Assembly (NCBI RefSeq): GCF_013362815.1
Contig: NZ_JABFVK010000096.1
Coordinates: forward strand, 1-45,130
Length of the DNA stretch: 45,130 nt
Direction: 5' to 3'
Source: Hamadaea sp.
GTDB lineage: Bacteria; Actinomycetota; Actinomycetes; Mycobacteriales; Micromonosporaceae
Part shown: one piece after another, positions 1-7,833 of the stretch
Layout: each line of letters begins with the position of its first letter
How positions within the stretch are numbered: position 1 is the stretch's first letter
The notes under the pieces: model-generated
Seen by the model: only the letters and a program-made list of their open reading frames with translations
The model's database searches: none
Told to the model about the DNA's origin: nothing
Made by a program: the position numbers and the translations under genes

Positions 1-321
1 ACCGGCGACGGATACACCGACCTCATCGGCCGGAAGTCTGACGGGACGTTGTGGTTGTACCCCAACAACATCGAACGCGACAACGGCATCCCGTACAGCA
101 CGGATGAGGCGTACCAGATCGGCAAGGGCTGGGGCGTCTTCGATCGGATCGTCGGGGCGGACGTCACCGGCGACGGCTACACCGACCTCATCGGCCGCAA
201 AACCGACGGCACGCTGTGGCTCTACCCCAACAACATCGAACGCGACAACGGCATCCCGTACAGCACCGACGAGGCGTACCAGATCGGCAAGGGCTGGAGC
301 AGCTTCGATCAGATCCTCTGA
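1..321 (+). CDS. VCBS/FG-GAP repeat protein, C-terminal fragment
   Basis: This is the 3' end of a gene that enters from the left edge, open from base 1 to a TGA. It encodes two copies of a 55-residue repeat. Each starts with a calcium-binding-type loop (D-V-T-G-D-G-Y-T-D-L), followed by IGRK, DGTLWLYPNN and a closing GKGW..FD. Such DxDxDG loops in beta-propeller blades are typical of VCBS/FG-GAP proteins, which in actinomycetes are usually secreted and often fused to a hydrolase or peptidase. The N-terminal part that would tell the function lies outside the window. The last copy stops inside the repeat (SSFDQIL), so the propeller forms the C-terminus. The two copies are almost identical in DNA, which suggests recent duplication or gene conversion. 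Confidence 0.8.
   Translation, partial: TGDGYTDLIGRKSDGTLWLYPNNIERDNGIPYSTDEAYQIGKGWGVFDRIVGADVTGDGYTDLIGRKTDGTLWLYPNNIERDNGIPYSTDEAYQIGKGWSSFDQIL
1..321 (+). repeat. 165-bp tandem coding repeat
   Basis: Two head-to-tail copies with a period of 165 bp (1–165 and 166–321, the second cut by the stop codon). Almost all differences are at third codon positions. More copies probably lie to the left of the window. Confidence 0.85.
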
Positions 322-335
322 CCGCACGATCAGTC

Positions 336-363
336 GGCGCGCCCGATCTCGGCCGGGCGCGCC
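336..363. terminator. Hairpin between convergent genes
   Basis: A perfect 10-bp inverted repeat, GGCGCGCCCG at 336–345 and CGGGCGCGCC at 354–363, encloses an 8-nt loop. It lies between the stop of the VCBS gene and the stop of the facing 3-hydroxyacyl-CoA dehydrogenase. There is no clear T-run, as is usual for actinobacterial terminators. Confidence 0.6.
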
Positions 364-387
364 CCTGCGATGCGGATCTGCCGGAAC

Positions 388-2169
388 TCAGCGCCCGGTG
401 TGGTCGCGGAACCCGCGGCCGGCCTTGCGCCCGAGGTAGCCCGCCGTGACCAAGTGCTCCAGCAGCGGCGCCGGGGAGAAGCCGGGCTCCCGCAGCTCCA
501 GGTACAGCTCCCGCTGGATCGCCAGCGCGACGTCCAGGCCGACCACGTCGAGCAGCTCGAACGGCCCCATCGGATAACCGCAGCCGAGCTTCATCGCGTA
601 GTCGATGTCGTCAGCGGTGGCGTACGACGCCTCCAGCATCTTCACCGCATCGTTGAGGTACGGGAAGAGCAGCGCGTTCACGATGAAACCCGATCGGTCC
701 TCGCAGCGTACGCCGTGCTTGCCGAGCCGGTCGCAGACCGCGAGCGCGGTCGCCTCGGTCGACGACGAGGTGCGGATGGTGCGGACCACCTCGACCAGTT
801 TCATCGCCGGCGCGGGGTTGAAGAAGTGCAGGCCCACGACGTCGGCCGGGCGCTGGGTCGCCATCGCGCACTCGATGACCGGCAGGCTGGAGGTGGTCGT
901 GGCGAGCACGACGCCGGGCTTGCAGATCTCGTCGAGGCTGGCGAACAAGGCCTTCTTGACGGTCAGCTCCTCGACGACCGCCTCCACCACCATGTCCACA
1001 TCGGACAGGTGTTCCAGGTTGGTCGACCAGGTGACCCGGTTGAGGATCGCGTCGCGCTCCTCCTCCGTCAGCCGACCGCGGACGACCGACTTGTTCAGGT
1101 TGACCTTGAGCGCCTCGCACAGCTTCGCGGACTTCTCACCGCCCCGGGTCACGCTCGTGACCTCGAAACCGGCCTTTGTGAAGACCTCGATGATGCCGGT
1201 GGCCATGGTCCCGGACCCGACGACGCCCACGGTGCCGACCGCTCGCGCGCCCTCGACGCTGGTCCCCTCGGCCGGGGTCAGTTCATCCGCCACCACGACC
1301 GGAGAACCGGCCTTCTCGTACGTGTAGAACCCACGCCCGGACTTGCGGCCCAGCAGGCCCGCGGTCACCATCTGCTTCAGCAGGGGTGCGGGCGCGTGCC
1401 GGCGGTCGCGGCCGCCGCGCCGGTACATCGTGTCCAGGATTTCGTACGCCGTGTCGAGGCCGATCAGGTCCATCAGTGCGAGCGGGCCCATCGGCAGCCC
1501 ACAGCCGAGCCGCATCGCCGCGTCGATGTCCTCCCGAGTGGCGTACCGGGCCTCCACCATGGCGACCGCGTGGTTGAGATAGCCGAACAGCAGGGCATTG
1601 GCGATGAATCCGGCCCGGTCGGCGATGGTCACGTCCACCTTGCCGAGCCGGGCGCACAGCGCCTCGACGTCGGCGACGACCTCGTCCGCAGTGACCACGG
1701 TCTTGATGACCTCGACCAGCTTCATCACCGGGGCGGGGTTGAAGAAGTGCACGCCGATGACCCGGTTCGGCCGGTGCGTGGCGACCGAGATCTCGGTGAC
1801 GCTCAGCGAGCTGGTGTTGGTGGCGAGGATGGCCTCGGGCTTGCAGACCCGGTCCAGCTCGGCGAAGATCTTCTGTTTCAGGTCGAGGTGCTCGGGCACC
1901 GCCTCGATGACGAAGTCGACCTCGGCAAGAGCGCCCAGGCCGACCTGGAAGTCGACGCGGGCGAGCAGCGCGTCCCGGTCTTCGGCGGCTAGCTTGCCCT
2001 TGGCGACCGCGCGATCGGTCGACCCGGTCAGGTTGGCCCGGCCCCGGTCGAGGGCGCCGTCGGAGATCTCGACCGCGACCACGTTCAGCCCGTTGCGGGC
2101 GAAGACCTCGACGATGCCGGCGCCCATGGTGCCCAGTCCGACCACGCCGACCGTGTTGATCCCCACCAT
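388..2169 (-). CDS. Double-domain 3-hydroxyacyl-CoA dehydrogenase
   Basis: A 593-residue protein made of two complete 3-hydroxyacyl-CoA dehydrogenase units in tandem (about residues 1–290 and 310–593). Each has a Rossmann NAD site (GLGTMGAGI in the first, GSGTMATGI in the second), the catalytic His in a G-x-HFFNPAP motif and the C-terminal dimerisation helices. The family oxidises (S)-3-hydroxyacyl-CoA to 3-oxoacyl-CoA with NAD+ in beta-oxidation or butyryl-CoA metabolism. Usual single-domain enzymes are about 280 residues, so this is a gene-level duplication that may fold as an internal dimer. No enoyl-CoA hydratase domain is present, unlike FadB. The ATG start is set by a strong GAGGAGG Shine–Dalgarno directly upstream. 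A possible operator lies just beyond it and is shared with the single-domain paralogue at 21.1 kb. Confidence 0.9.
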   Translation of the reverse strand: MVGINTVGVVGLGTMGAGIVEVFARNGLNVVAVEISDGALDRGRANLTGSTDRAVAKGKLAAEDRDALLARVDFQVGLGALAEVDFVIEAVPEHLDLKQKIFAELDRVCKPEAILATNTSSLSVTEISVATHRPNRVIGVHFFNPAPVMKLVEVIKTVVTADEVVADVEALCARLGKVDVTIADRAGFIANALLFGYLNHAVAMVEARYATREDIDAAMRLGCGLPMGPLALMDLIGLDTAYEILDTMYRRGGRDRRHAPAPLLKQMVTAGLLGRKSGRGFYTYEKAGSPVVVADELTPAEGTSVEGARAVGTVGVVGSGTMATGIIEVFTKAGFEVTSVTRGGEKSAKLCEALKVNLNKSVVRGRLTEEERDAILNRVTWSTNLEHLSDVDMVVEAVVEELTVKKALFASLDEICKPGVVLATTTSSLPVIECAMATQRPADVVGLHFFNPAPAMKLVEVVRTIRTSSSTEATALAVCDRLGKHGVRCEDRSGFIVNALLFPYLNDAVKMLEASYATADDIDYAMKLGCGYPMGPFELLDVVGLDVALAIQRELYLELREPGFSPAPLLEHLVTAGYLGRKAGRGFRDHTGR

Positions 2170-2171
2170 GA

Positions 2172-2190
2172 CCTCCTCAACGAGCGTTCA
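2172..2190 (-). promoter_or_regulatory. Shine–Dalgarno and operator-like 12-mer
   Basis: Read on the minus strand, TGAACGCTCGTT (2179–2190) runs straight into the GAGGAGG ribosome-binding site. It contains AACGAGCGTT, a palindrome of the AACGNNCGTT form that TetR-family regulators often bind. The same 12-mer with one change (TGAGCGCTCGTT) precedes the other 3-hydroxyacyl-CoA dehydrogenase in this window at a similar distance from its start codon. Confidence 0.45.
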
Positions 2191-2258
2191 AGTGCCCTGA
2201 GTCTGCCATGGCCCGCCGGACGCCTGATAGCGGAAGCAGGTGTGAGAAACATCGATCG

Positions 2259-5200
2259 TCAGGCCGCCGGGGTGAAGGTGATCCCCCGTCCCGACGTCAG
2301 CACCGCCTCGTTGTGGCAGTACTGCAGGGCGGCCGAACCGGTGCCGTTCTCCACGCCGACCGTGGCCGTCTGCCCGCGCTCGGCCGGGACTCCGGCGTCG
2401 AGGTCCTTGTACGCCACCGTGATCTTGCCCGACTTGTACAGCACCACCTCGAAGGTGACCCGAGCGCCGGGGGTGGAGAACAGCGCCATGTTCCGCCACT
2501 CGATGACGAAGCCGTCGGTGATGCTGGTGGTCAGGATCTTGGACGAGCCGTCGGCGATCAGGTCGTCCCAGAACGGATAAACGGCGTTGTTAGGCGTATT
2601 CGGGGCGGCGACCGACGGGATCACCCCGTGGTTCCACGACGGCCCCTGCGGCTGCGCGCCGAAGCTCAGTACGCCGTTGGTGTCGATCCACGCCGTCGAG
2701 TAGGTCGAGCCGTAGAACGGCATCGCGAAGGGCAACGTCACCGACTGGTACGCGTCGTCTCCCGTCAAGGTCGACGCCGTCGTCCCGGAAATGAAGGAGA
2801 AGTCCCCTTCGGCGCAGGAGTAACCCGTTCCCGGCGACGCCGCGAGCGCGAGGTTGGTCGTCGTTGTGGTCCCCGCGACGACGGCCGCAGACCCGCTACC
2901 GGTCAATCCGGCGCACCGGCCACCGGCTGCGGTCGCCGTGATCGCGTACCCCCCGGGGGCGGCCACGATAGTGTAGCGCCCGTTCGCGTCGGTGGTGGCG
3001 GAGTACGCCGTGTTCGTCAGCGAGACGATCGCGCCGGGTACGCCGACTCCGTTGTAGGAGACGACGCCCGTGACGGTGCCCGTCGACGTCTCGGGCGGAG
3101 CACCCGGCGGGGTGAACGTGATCGTCCGCCCGTCGATGAGCTTCGCCTGGTTCAGCGAGTACTGGAGGGCCACCGTGCCGGCGGCGTTCTCGATGCCGAT
3201 CGTCGCGGTGGACCCCTCCTCGATCGTCGACGCCCCGATGCCGGTGTACGCCAGCGTGATCTTGCCGTCTTCGTTCAGCACGACCTTGAAACTCACCCGC
3301 GTCGCGGAGTCGGAGTAGAACCGGACGTTGCGCCACTCCACCGTGAACTGGCGGTGCGGCGCGCTGCCGCTGGTGGACGTGTAGACGCCCGAGCTCGAAT
3401 CCACGATCAGGTCGTCCCAGAGCGGGTAGACCGCGGCGTTCGGAGTGTTCCAGGCGGGGGCCGACGGGATCGCCCCGTGGTTCCACGACGGACCCTGCGG
3501 TTGCGTACCGAAGCTCAGTACGCCGTTCGTGTCGATCCACGCCGTCGTGTAGGTCGAGCCGTAGAACGGCATCGCGAAGGGCAACGCCACCGACTCGTAC
3601 GCGTCGTCACCGGACAGGTTCCGCAAAGTGGTGGCGCCGCTCCAACTGGCGGTGGACTCGGTGCAGAAGTAGCCGAAGGCGTCGGAGCAGGCGACCGGTA
3701 CGCCGGTGAACGTCGCGGTGTAGGTGGCGGGCGTGTCGGGCGCTTCGATCACATGGGTGTTGCCGGACGCGTCGGACCAGCTCTGGAAGGAGTACTTGAC
3801 GCCGAGGTTGGTCTGCGGCGTCGGTGCGCTCACGGTCAGCGTGGAACCCTTGATCACCGTACGCGTGAACGGCGTGACCTGCGTCGTCCCGCCCACAGTG
3901 AGGTTCAGCCCGGAGGGGGTGCTGGTGAACGTCAGGTCGACCGTCTGCGGGTCGAGCCGGCGTACCACGGTGTTGGTGAGCCCGGCGCTGTCGGTGACGG
4001 TGAGGGCGAGCTCCAAATAGGACGGATACTCGTGGTCGGGCGCGATGAACGAGCCGCTCGATCCGGTGCCGGTCTGCAACGGGTGCGTGTGGCAGCTGTC
4101 GATCGTGGCGCAGTGCTCCATCGTCAGCGACCACGACAGCGAACTTCCGGAGAGGTTGCCGTCCTGCGGATCGGTGCCGTGCCCGGAGAACGTGATCTGC
4201 TGCCCGGTGACCCAGGTCGTCCCGGCAGCCGGGGTGTCGATGACCGCGGTCGGAGCATCGTTGCCGACTTGAATGGTGACCGTCGCGGAGTTCGTCGCCC
4301 CGAGCGTGTCGGTCACCGTCAGCTTCGCGGTGTAAGTGCCGTTGGCCGTGTAGGTGAACGACGGCGCGGCGGCGGTGGAGTCGGTGCTGCCGTTGTTCGT
4401 GAAGTCCCAGGCGTAGGTGAGCCGGCCCTGGTCCGCCGGGTCGTTGTCGGTCGAGTTCGCGCCGTTGAAGGCGACTGTCAGCGGTGCTTTGCCGCTGGTC
4501 GGGGTGGCCTCGACGACCGCAGCCGGCGGCTGGTTGCCGGCGTAGTACCGGATGCGGCGTACCGTGCCGGTGTTGCCACCCGTCGTCGAACCGAGGTCCA
4601 CGTAGTACAGCTCACCGCCCGGGCCGACGGCCAGGTCGACCGGCAGCGACACGTCCTTGGCGAAGAGCTCGATGTTCCCGGTGGCGGGCAGCCCGCCCGG
4701 CGAGGCCGGCTTCATCGCCCAGATGCAGTTGCGCGAGACGTCTGTGAAGAACAGGGCGCCGCCGTACGCCGCCGGATAGCTGCCACCGCTGGCCGGGTAG
4801 AAGGCGAGACCGGTGATCGCGTCGCCACCGGTGCTGCAGCCCTCGTTCGGCACGATGTCGTACGCATGGTTGTACGTGTAGTACGGCCCGACGGGGTTGG
4901 TCATCGAGTTGCAGATGGGCAGATCGGCGCTCATGTACGAAGAAGCCGCCGCGCCCTCGTAACAAGGCCAGCCGAAGTTGGTGGTCGTGGCGGTCGGGTT
5001 GACCACCCGGTTGATCTCCTCCCACGTCGACCAGCCGACGTCACCGGCCCAGATCTCGCTCGTGCCCGGCCGGAAGGTGAACCGGTACGAGTTCCGCATG
5101 CCGTTCGCGATGATGCGGCGGGTGTTGGGATCGGCCGACCCGATGTTCGGGTTGCCGGCGGCGGCCGCGCCCGTGGCGGGATCGAGCCGGAGGATGGTTC

Positions 5201-5951
5201 CGTCCAGTCCGGTGGAGTCACCGCTGGTCACGATGTCCTGCGCCCGGAGGGCGCCGCCCTCCTTGGCCGGGTCGCCACACGGGTTCGGGGCAGCGGTGGG
5301 CAGCTGGCCGTAGTCGGCCGCGTTGAAGCTCGCGCCGTCGCCCGCCGAGACGTACAGCTTGCCGTCCGGGCCGAAATGCAGGTCGCCGATGGAGTGGCTG
5401 GGGTACTGCTGGCACCAGTCGTTGATGAGCACCTGCTCCGAGCCGGGCACCATGGTGTTTCCGTTGGCCTGCAACCGGGAGAGGCGAGCCGAGACGATGC
5501 AGTAACCGCCGTTGGCGCCGTTCTTCGCGCCGGTGCACAGGTCGTCCCAAGTCGTGGTGCCGCCGAGCGGCTTGCCGTACGTGTAGAGCACATAGAGATA
5601 AGGGTTGCTGGGGAAGTCCGGCGGCATGGCGATGCCGAGCAGACCCCGGTCCCACTGGCTGTGCACCTCGGCCGACAGGTCAGCGAAGACGGTGGGGGTG
5701 GTGTCGGACAGGTCGTCGAAGACCTTGATGACGCCGGCCTTCTCGGTGACGAAGACGCGGCCGTCCGGGGCGAACTCGATGTTCGTGGGCTGTGCCAGCC
5801 CGCTGAACACGATCTGCTCCTGGAAGCCGGAGGGCAGCGACGCCGCCTGCGCGACGGAAGGCCCGCGTAACGGCGCGAACGCGGCCGCCACGAGCGCCGT
5901 CGCCACGGCAGCGCGAACGAACCGCCGGGCACGCGAAATCCCACCGAGCAT
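2259..5951 (-). CDS. Secreted PQQ-type sugar dehydrogenase with PKD and repeated C-terminal modules
   Basis: A 1230-residue secreted protein. An N-terminal signal peptide (basic start, hydrophobic stretch, AQA-A cleavage site near residue 37) leads into a glucose/sorbosone dehydrogenase-like six-bladed propeller (about 40–470: GLAQPTNIEFAPDGRVFVTE, RGLLGIA, SHSIGDLHFGPDGKLYVSAGDG, ANGMRNSYRFTF). Then come a PKD domain (about 475–560), an Ig-like domain, a small repeat-like domain, two copies of a beta-sandwich module with the core DDAY-SV-LPFAMPFYGSTY-AWIDTNGVLSFG, and a carboxypeptidase-regulatory-like domain between them. The family oxidises sugars or other alcohols outside the cell, but many actinobacterial members are uncharacterised, so the substrate is unknown. 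A TTG just upstream could extend the gene by one codon; the ATG fits better with the GGAGGGG upstream. Confidence 0.85.
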   Translation of the reverse strand: MLGGISRARRFVRAAVATALVAAAFAPLRGPSVAQAASLPSGFQEQIVFSGLAQPTNIEFAPDGRVFVTEKAGVIKVFDDLSDTTPTVFADLSAEVHSQWDRGLLGIAMPPDFPSNPYLYVLYTYGKPLGGTTTWDDLCTGAKNGANGGYCIVSARLSRLQANGNTMVPGSEQVLINDWCQQYPSHSIGDLHFGPDGKLYVSAGDGASFNAADYGQLPTAAPNPCGDPAKEGGALRAQDIVTSGDSTGLDGTILRLDPATGAAAAGNPNIGSADPNTRRIIANGMRNSYRFTFRPGTSEIWAGDVGWSTWEEINRVVNPTATTTNFGWPCYEGAAASSYMSADLPICNSMTNPVGPYYTYNHAYDIVPNEGCSTGGDAITGLAFYPASGGSYPAAYGGALFFTDVSRNCIWAMKPASPGGLPATGNIELFAKDVSLPVDLAVGPGGELYYVDLGSTTGGNTGTVRRIRYYAGNQPPAAVVEATPTSGKAPLTVAFNGANSTDNDPADQGRLTYAWDFTNNGSTDSTAAAPSFTYTANGTYTAKLTVTDTLGATNSATVTIQVGNDAPTAVIDTPAAGTTWVTGQQITFSGHGTDPQDGNLSGSSLSWSLTMEHCATIDSCHTHPLQTGTGSSGSFIAPDHEYPSYLELALTVTDSAGLTNTVVRRLDPQTVDLTFTSTPSGLNLTVGGTTQVTPFTRTVIKGSTLTVSAPTPQTNLGVKYSFQSWSDASGNTHVIEAPDTPATYTATFTGVPVACSDAFGYFCTESTASWSGATTLRNLSGDDAYESVALPFAMPFYGSTYTTAWIDTNGVLSFGTQPQGPSWNHGAIPSAPAWNTPNAAVYPLWDDLIVDSSSGVYTSTSGSAPHRQFTVEWRNVRFYSDSATRVSFKVVLNEDGKITLAYTGIGASTIEEGSTATIGIENAAGTVALQYSLNQAKLIDGRTITFTPPGAPPETSTGTVTGVVSYNGVGVPGAIVSLTNTAYSATTDANGRYTIVAAPGGYAITATAAGGRCAGLTGSGSAAVVAGTTTTTNLALAASPGTGYSCAEGDFSFISGTTASTLTGDDAYQSVTLPFAMPFYGSTYSTAWIDTNGVLSFGAQPQGPSWNHGVIPSVAAPNTPNNAVYPFWDDLIADGSSKILTTSITDGFVIEWRNMALFSTPGARVTFEVVLYKSGKITVAYKDLDAGVPAERGQTATVGVENGTGSAALQYCHNEAVLTSGRGITFTPAA
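2624..3608 (-). repeat. Intragenic direct repeat, two 136-bp near-identical cores
   Basis: Bases 2624–2759 and 3473–3608 are the same length and match at nearly every base. They encode the conserved core of the duplicated C-terminal module of the sugar dehydrogenase. Copies this close, about 850 bp apart, could recombine to delete one module and the linker between them. Confidence 0.75.
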
Positions 5952-6036
5952 CAAGACACACCCCTCCCCTGTGGAGGGAACGTTAGGGAGGGGGCGGCCC
6001 GGCCAAGCCGGACAGTCCGCTAGCTGACAGATCTTT

Positions 6037-6050
6037 TGACCGGTCGGTCA
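6037..6050. promoter_or_regulatory. TetR-type inverted repeat TGACCG-GT-CGGTCA
   Basis: A perfect 6+6 inverted repeat with a 2-bp centre, about 90 bp upstream of the sugar dehydrogenase start and overlapping the stop codon of the hydrolase gene before it on the same strand. Size and symmetry fit a repressor site for the sugar dehydrogenase. No regulator gene is nearby, so the binding protein is unknown. Confidence 0.35.
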
Positions 6051-6932
6051 GGCCACAACTCGCCGATCGTCGCGTACGGCGTCGGCGACGGTCACTGCCG
6101 GCGACGGGCTCAACGTGATCGTGTAATGATTCGCGCCCGCCACCGCGTACTCCTCGATGCCCGGTAGCCAGCGGCTCGCGTACCCGTGGGGATAAAGCGG
6201 CGTGGGTCCCCCGAGCATGCCGCGTTCCGCGCGGAGGAAGACCCCGGGGACCGGCAAGGCCGCGGACCGCGCGGAGCTCGTGGCATAGATGTCCTGGGCG
6301 TCGCGGACCGCGGCCTCGAGCCGGCACTTGGTGACCAGCCCGCCGTCGGTCTCGACCACGTCGTAGTCGGCGTAGGCGGTCATGGCCGGGTTCCAGTCCG
6401 TCAGCGCGGGGTGCGATCGCCAGAGCGCGTCCACGGCCGCGCGGTCCGCGAAAGTCTGCGTGAGCCGCGCGAAGGCCGTGCCTACCGTCAGCTCGATCGC
6501 CGCCTTCAGGTCCGCTTCAGTCGCATCAACTGGTACGCCGGGCGGAAGCGGCAACGGCGCACCCCCGTCGACCAGGACCAACCGGCGAACGAGGTCGGGA
6601 TGACGCCGAGCCGTCGCCACCGCGACGAACGCGCCCATCGAGTGCCCGACGAGCACCGCCGATTCCCCATACGCCCGGATGACCTCGGCGATGTCGTCGG
6701 CGTGCCGGTCGATCCCGTACGGCGGTGGCAGATCCCGGCTGTCTCCGCGCCCGCGCAAGTCGACCGCGACGAATCGGTGATCGCTCGCCAGCTGCTCGGC
6801 GACGAGCGTCCAGGCGAGATGGGACGAGGTGATCCCGTGCACCGCCACGACGAGCGGGCCCTCCTCACCCCAGCATCCGAGGGCGAGCTCGCCGCCCGTC
6901 ACCGCCACGGTCGACCGCAGGTACGCCATCAT
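6048..6932 (-). CDS. Alpha/beta hydrolase
   Basis: A 294-residue alpha/beta-hydrolase-fold protein. It shows the oxyanion-hole HG motif (VAVHGITSSHLAW), DLRGRGDS, the nucleophile elbow GHSMG (Ser), and a late His in AGANHYTI. No signal peptide is visible, so it is cytoplasmic; the substrate cannot be named. The reading frame stays open far upstream across the divergent SDR gene, but similarity to the family begins at MMAYLRS, so the ATG pair at 6932/6929 is chosen. Neither has a good Shine–Dalgarno. It points the same way as the sugar dehydrogenase and ends about 100 bp before it. Confidence 0.85.
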   Translation of the reverse strand: MMAYLRSTVAVTGGELALGCWGEEGPLVVAVHGITSSHLAWTLVAEQLASDHRFVAVDLRGRGDSRDLPPPYGIDRHADDIAEVIRAYGESAVLVGHSMGAFVAVATARRHPDLVRRLVLVDGGAPLPLPPGVPVDATEADLKAAIELTVGTAFARLTQTFADRAAVDALWRSHPALTDWNPAMTAYADYDVVETDGGLVTKCRLEAAVRDAQDIYATSSARSAALPVPGVFLRAERGMLGGPTPLYPHGYASRWLPGIEEYAVAGANHYTITLSPSPAVTVADAVRDDRRVVA

Positions 6933-6989
6933 GCGCGGGATGCTGCCACAGGCTCGGCGGCTTGACCATGGGTCCGGCCCACACCGGTT

Positions 6990-6995
6990 TAGGCT
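6990..6995 (+). promoter_or_regulatory. -10 box TAGGCT, leaderless promoter of the SDR gene
   Basis: TAGGCT ends 6 nt before the ATG at 7002, so transcription should start at or next to the start codon. There is no Shine–Dalgarno. This supports the chosen start. Confidence 0.55.
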
Positions 6996-7001
6996 GACGC
7001 C

Positions 7002-7700
7002 ATGCGTCATGTGGTGATCACCGGAACCAACCGCGGCCTGGGGCAGGCCCTCCTCGACCGGCTCGCGGCCGACGCCGGCACCCGGGTGCTGGCGCTGGCC
7101 CGATCGTTTCCCGCCGAGCAACTCGAGCACCCGCAGATCACCACCTGGCCGGGCGACCTGGCCGACCCGGCCAGCCTGCCCGACGCCGGCGAACTCGCGA
7201 AGTTCTTCGTCGGGGCGACGGAGACCGTGCTCATCCACAACGCGGCCGTCGTCGAGCCGATCGGCGAGATCGGCACGCTCGACCCCGACGAGCTGACCCG
7301 CGCGGTCGCCGTCAACCTCACCGCGCCGATGCTGCTCACCAACTCCGCCGTCGCCGCCCGGCCGCACGGCGTACCGCTGCGGGTGGTCTTCGTGTCTTCC
7401 GGTGCGGCTCACCACGTCATCAGCGGCTGGTCGGCGTACTCGGCGACCAAACGGGGCGGCGAGGAGTTCTTCACTCATTTGTCCGCTTCCTCCACCGCGG
7501 ATGACTTGATCACGGCGGTCAGCGTCAACCCGGGCGTCATGGACACCGGTATGCAGGCCGAGATCCGCTCGGCCGACTTCGCCGAACGGCAGCGCTTCGT
7601 CGACCGCCACGCGCGCGGCGAGCTGCGCCCGCCCGCCGTCGTCGCCGCCGAGATCCTCGCCGCCGCCCTCCCCCGCCCCTCCTTTTCTCGCCGATCATGA
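7002..7700 (+). CDS. Short-chain dehydrogenase/reductase
   Basis: A 232-residue classical SDR. The N-terminal TGTNRGLG is the nucleotide-binding glycine motif, HNAA the structural NAG-type motif, VSSG carries the catalytic Ser, and YSATK the catalytic Tyr and Lys. PGVMDTGMQ follows as in SDRs of the sepiapterin-reductase-like group. Absence of an acidic residue after the second strand (LARSF) hints at NADP(H) use. The substrate is unknown. It is divergent from the alpha/beta hydrolase with about 70 bp between, and its stop codon lies inside a hairpin. Confidence 0.88.
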   Translation: MRHVVITGTNRGLGQALLDRLAADAGTRVLALARSFPAEQLEHPQITTWPGDLADPASLPDAGELAKFFVGATETVLIHNAAVVEPIGEIGTLDPDELTRAVAVNLTAPMLLTNSAVAARPHGVPLRVVFVSSGAAHHVISGWSAYSATKRGGEEFFTHLSASSTADDLITAVSVNPGVMDTGMQAEIRSADFAERQRFVDRHARGELRPPAVVAAEILAAALPRPSFSRRS

Positions 7701-7719
7701 ACTAACAGGCATGATCGGC
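7690..7719. terminator. Hairpin at the SDR stop codon
   Basis: GCCGATCATG (7690–7699) and CATGATCGGC (7710–7719) form a perfect 10-bp stem with a 10-nt loop. The TGA stop is within it. The position suits a terminator for the SDR transcript. Confidence 0.55.
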
Positions 7720-7740
7720 CGGCGTGTCGTGTCCCCCACG

Positions 7741-7826
7741 CCCTGATCAATCTCTTGACACCCTGATCAACGCCCAGCTCACTCCGAGTGAGTATCTTTC
7801 GCGTTACCGGCCGGTAGGACTAGACT
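7741..7826 (+). promoter_or_regulatory. Control region of the aldehyde dehydrogenase
   Basis: Four elements are packed here. CCCTGATCAA occurs twice, 20 bp apart (7741 and 7761). CTCACT-CCG-AGTGAG is an inverted repeat at 7778–7792. TACCGGCCGGTA is a perfect 12-bp palindrome at 7805–7816, a size and form typical of TetR-family operators. TAGACT at 7821–7826 ends 7 nt before the GTG start and looks like the -10 box of a leaderless mRNA. The palindrome would cover the promoter, so repression is the likely mode. Confidence 0.5.
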
Positions 7827-7833
7827 TCGCGCC

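Noticed and set aside
2208-5870. A 1220-codon open frame on the plus strand
   Set aside because: It is the antisense of the sugar dehydrogenase, with Arg/Gly/Asp-rich low-complexity translation. Such shadows are common in GC-rich DNA.
6048-7610. A 520-residue form of the alpha/beta hydrolase
   Set aside because: The extra N-terminal part is antisense to the SDR gene and has no fold. The family start is at 6932/6929.
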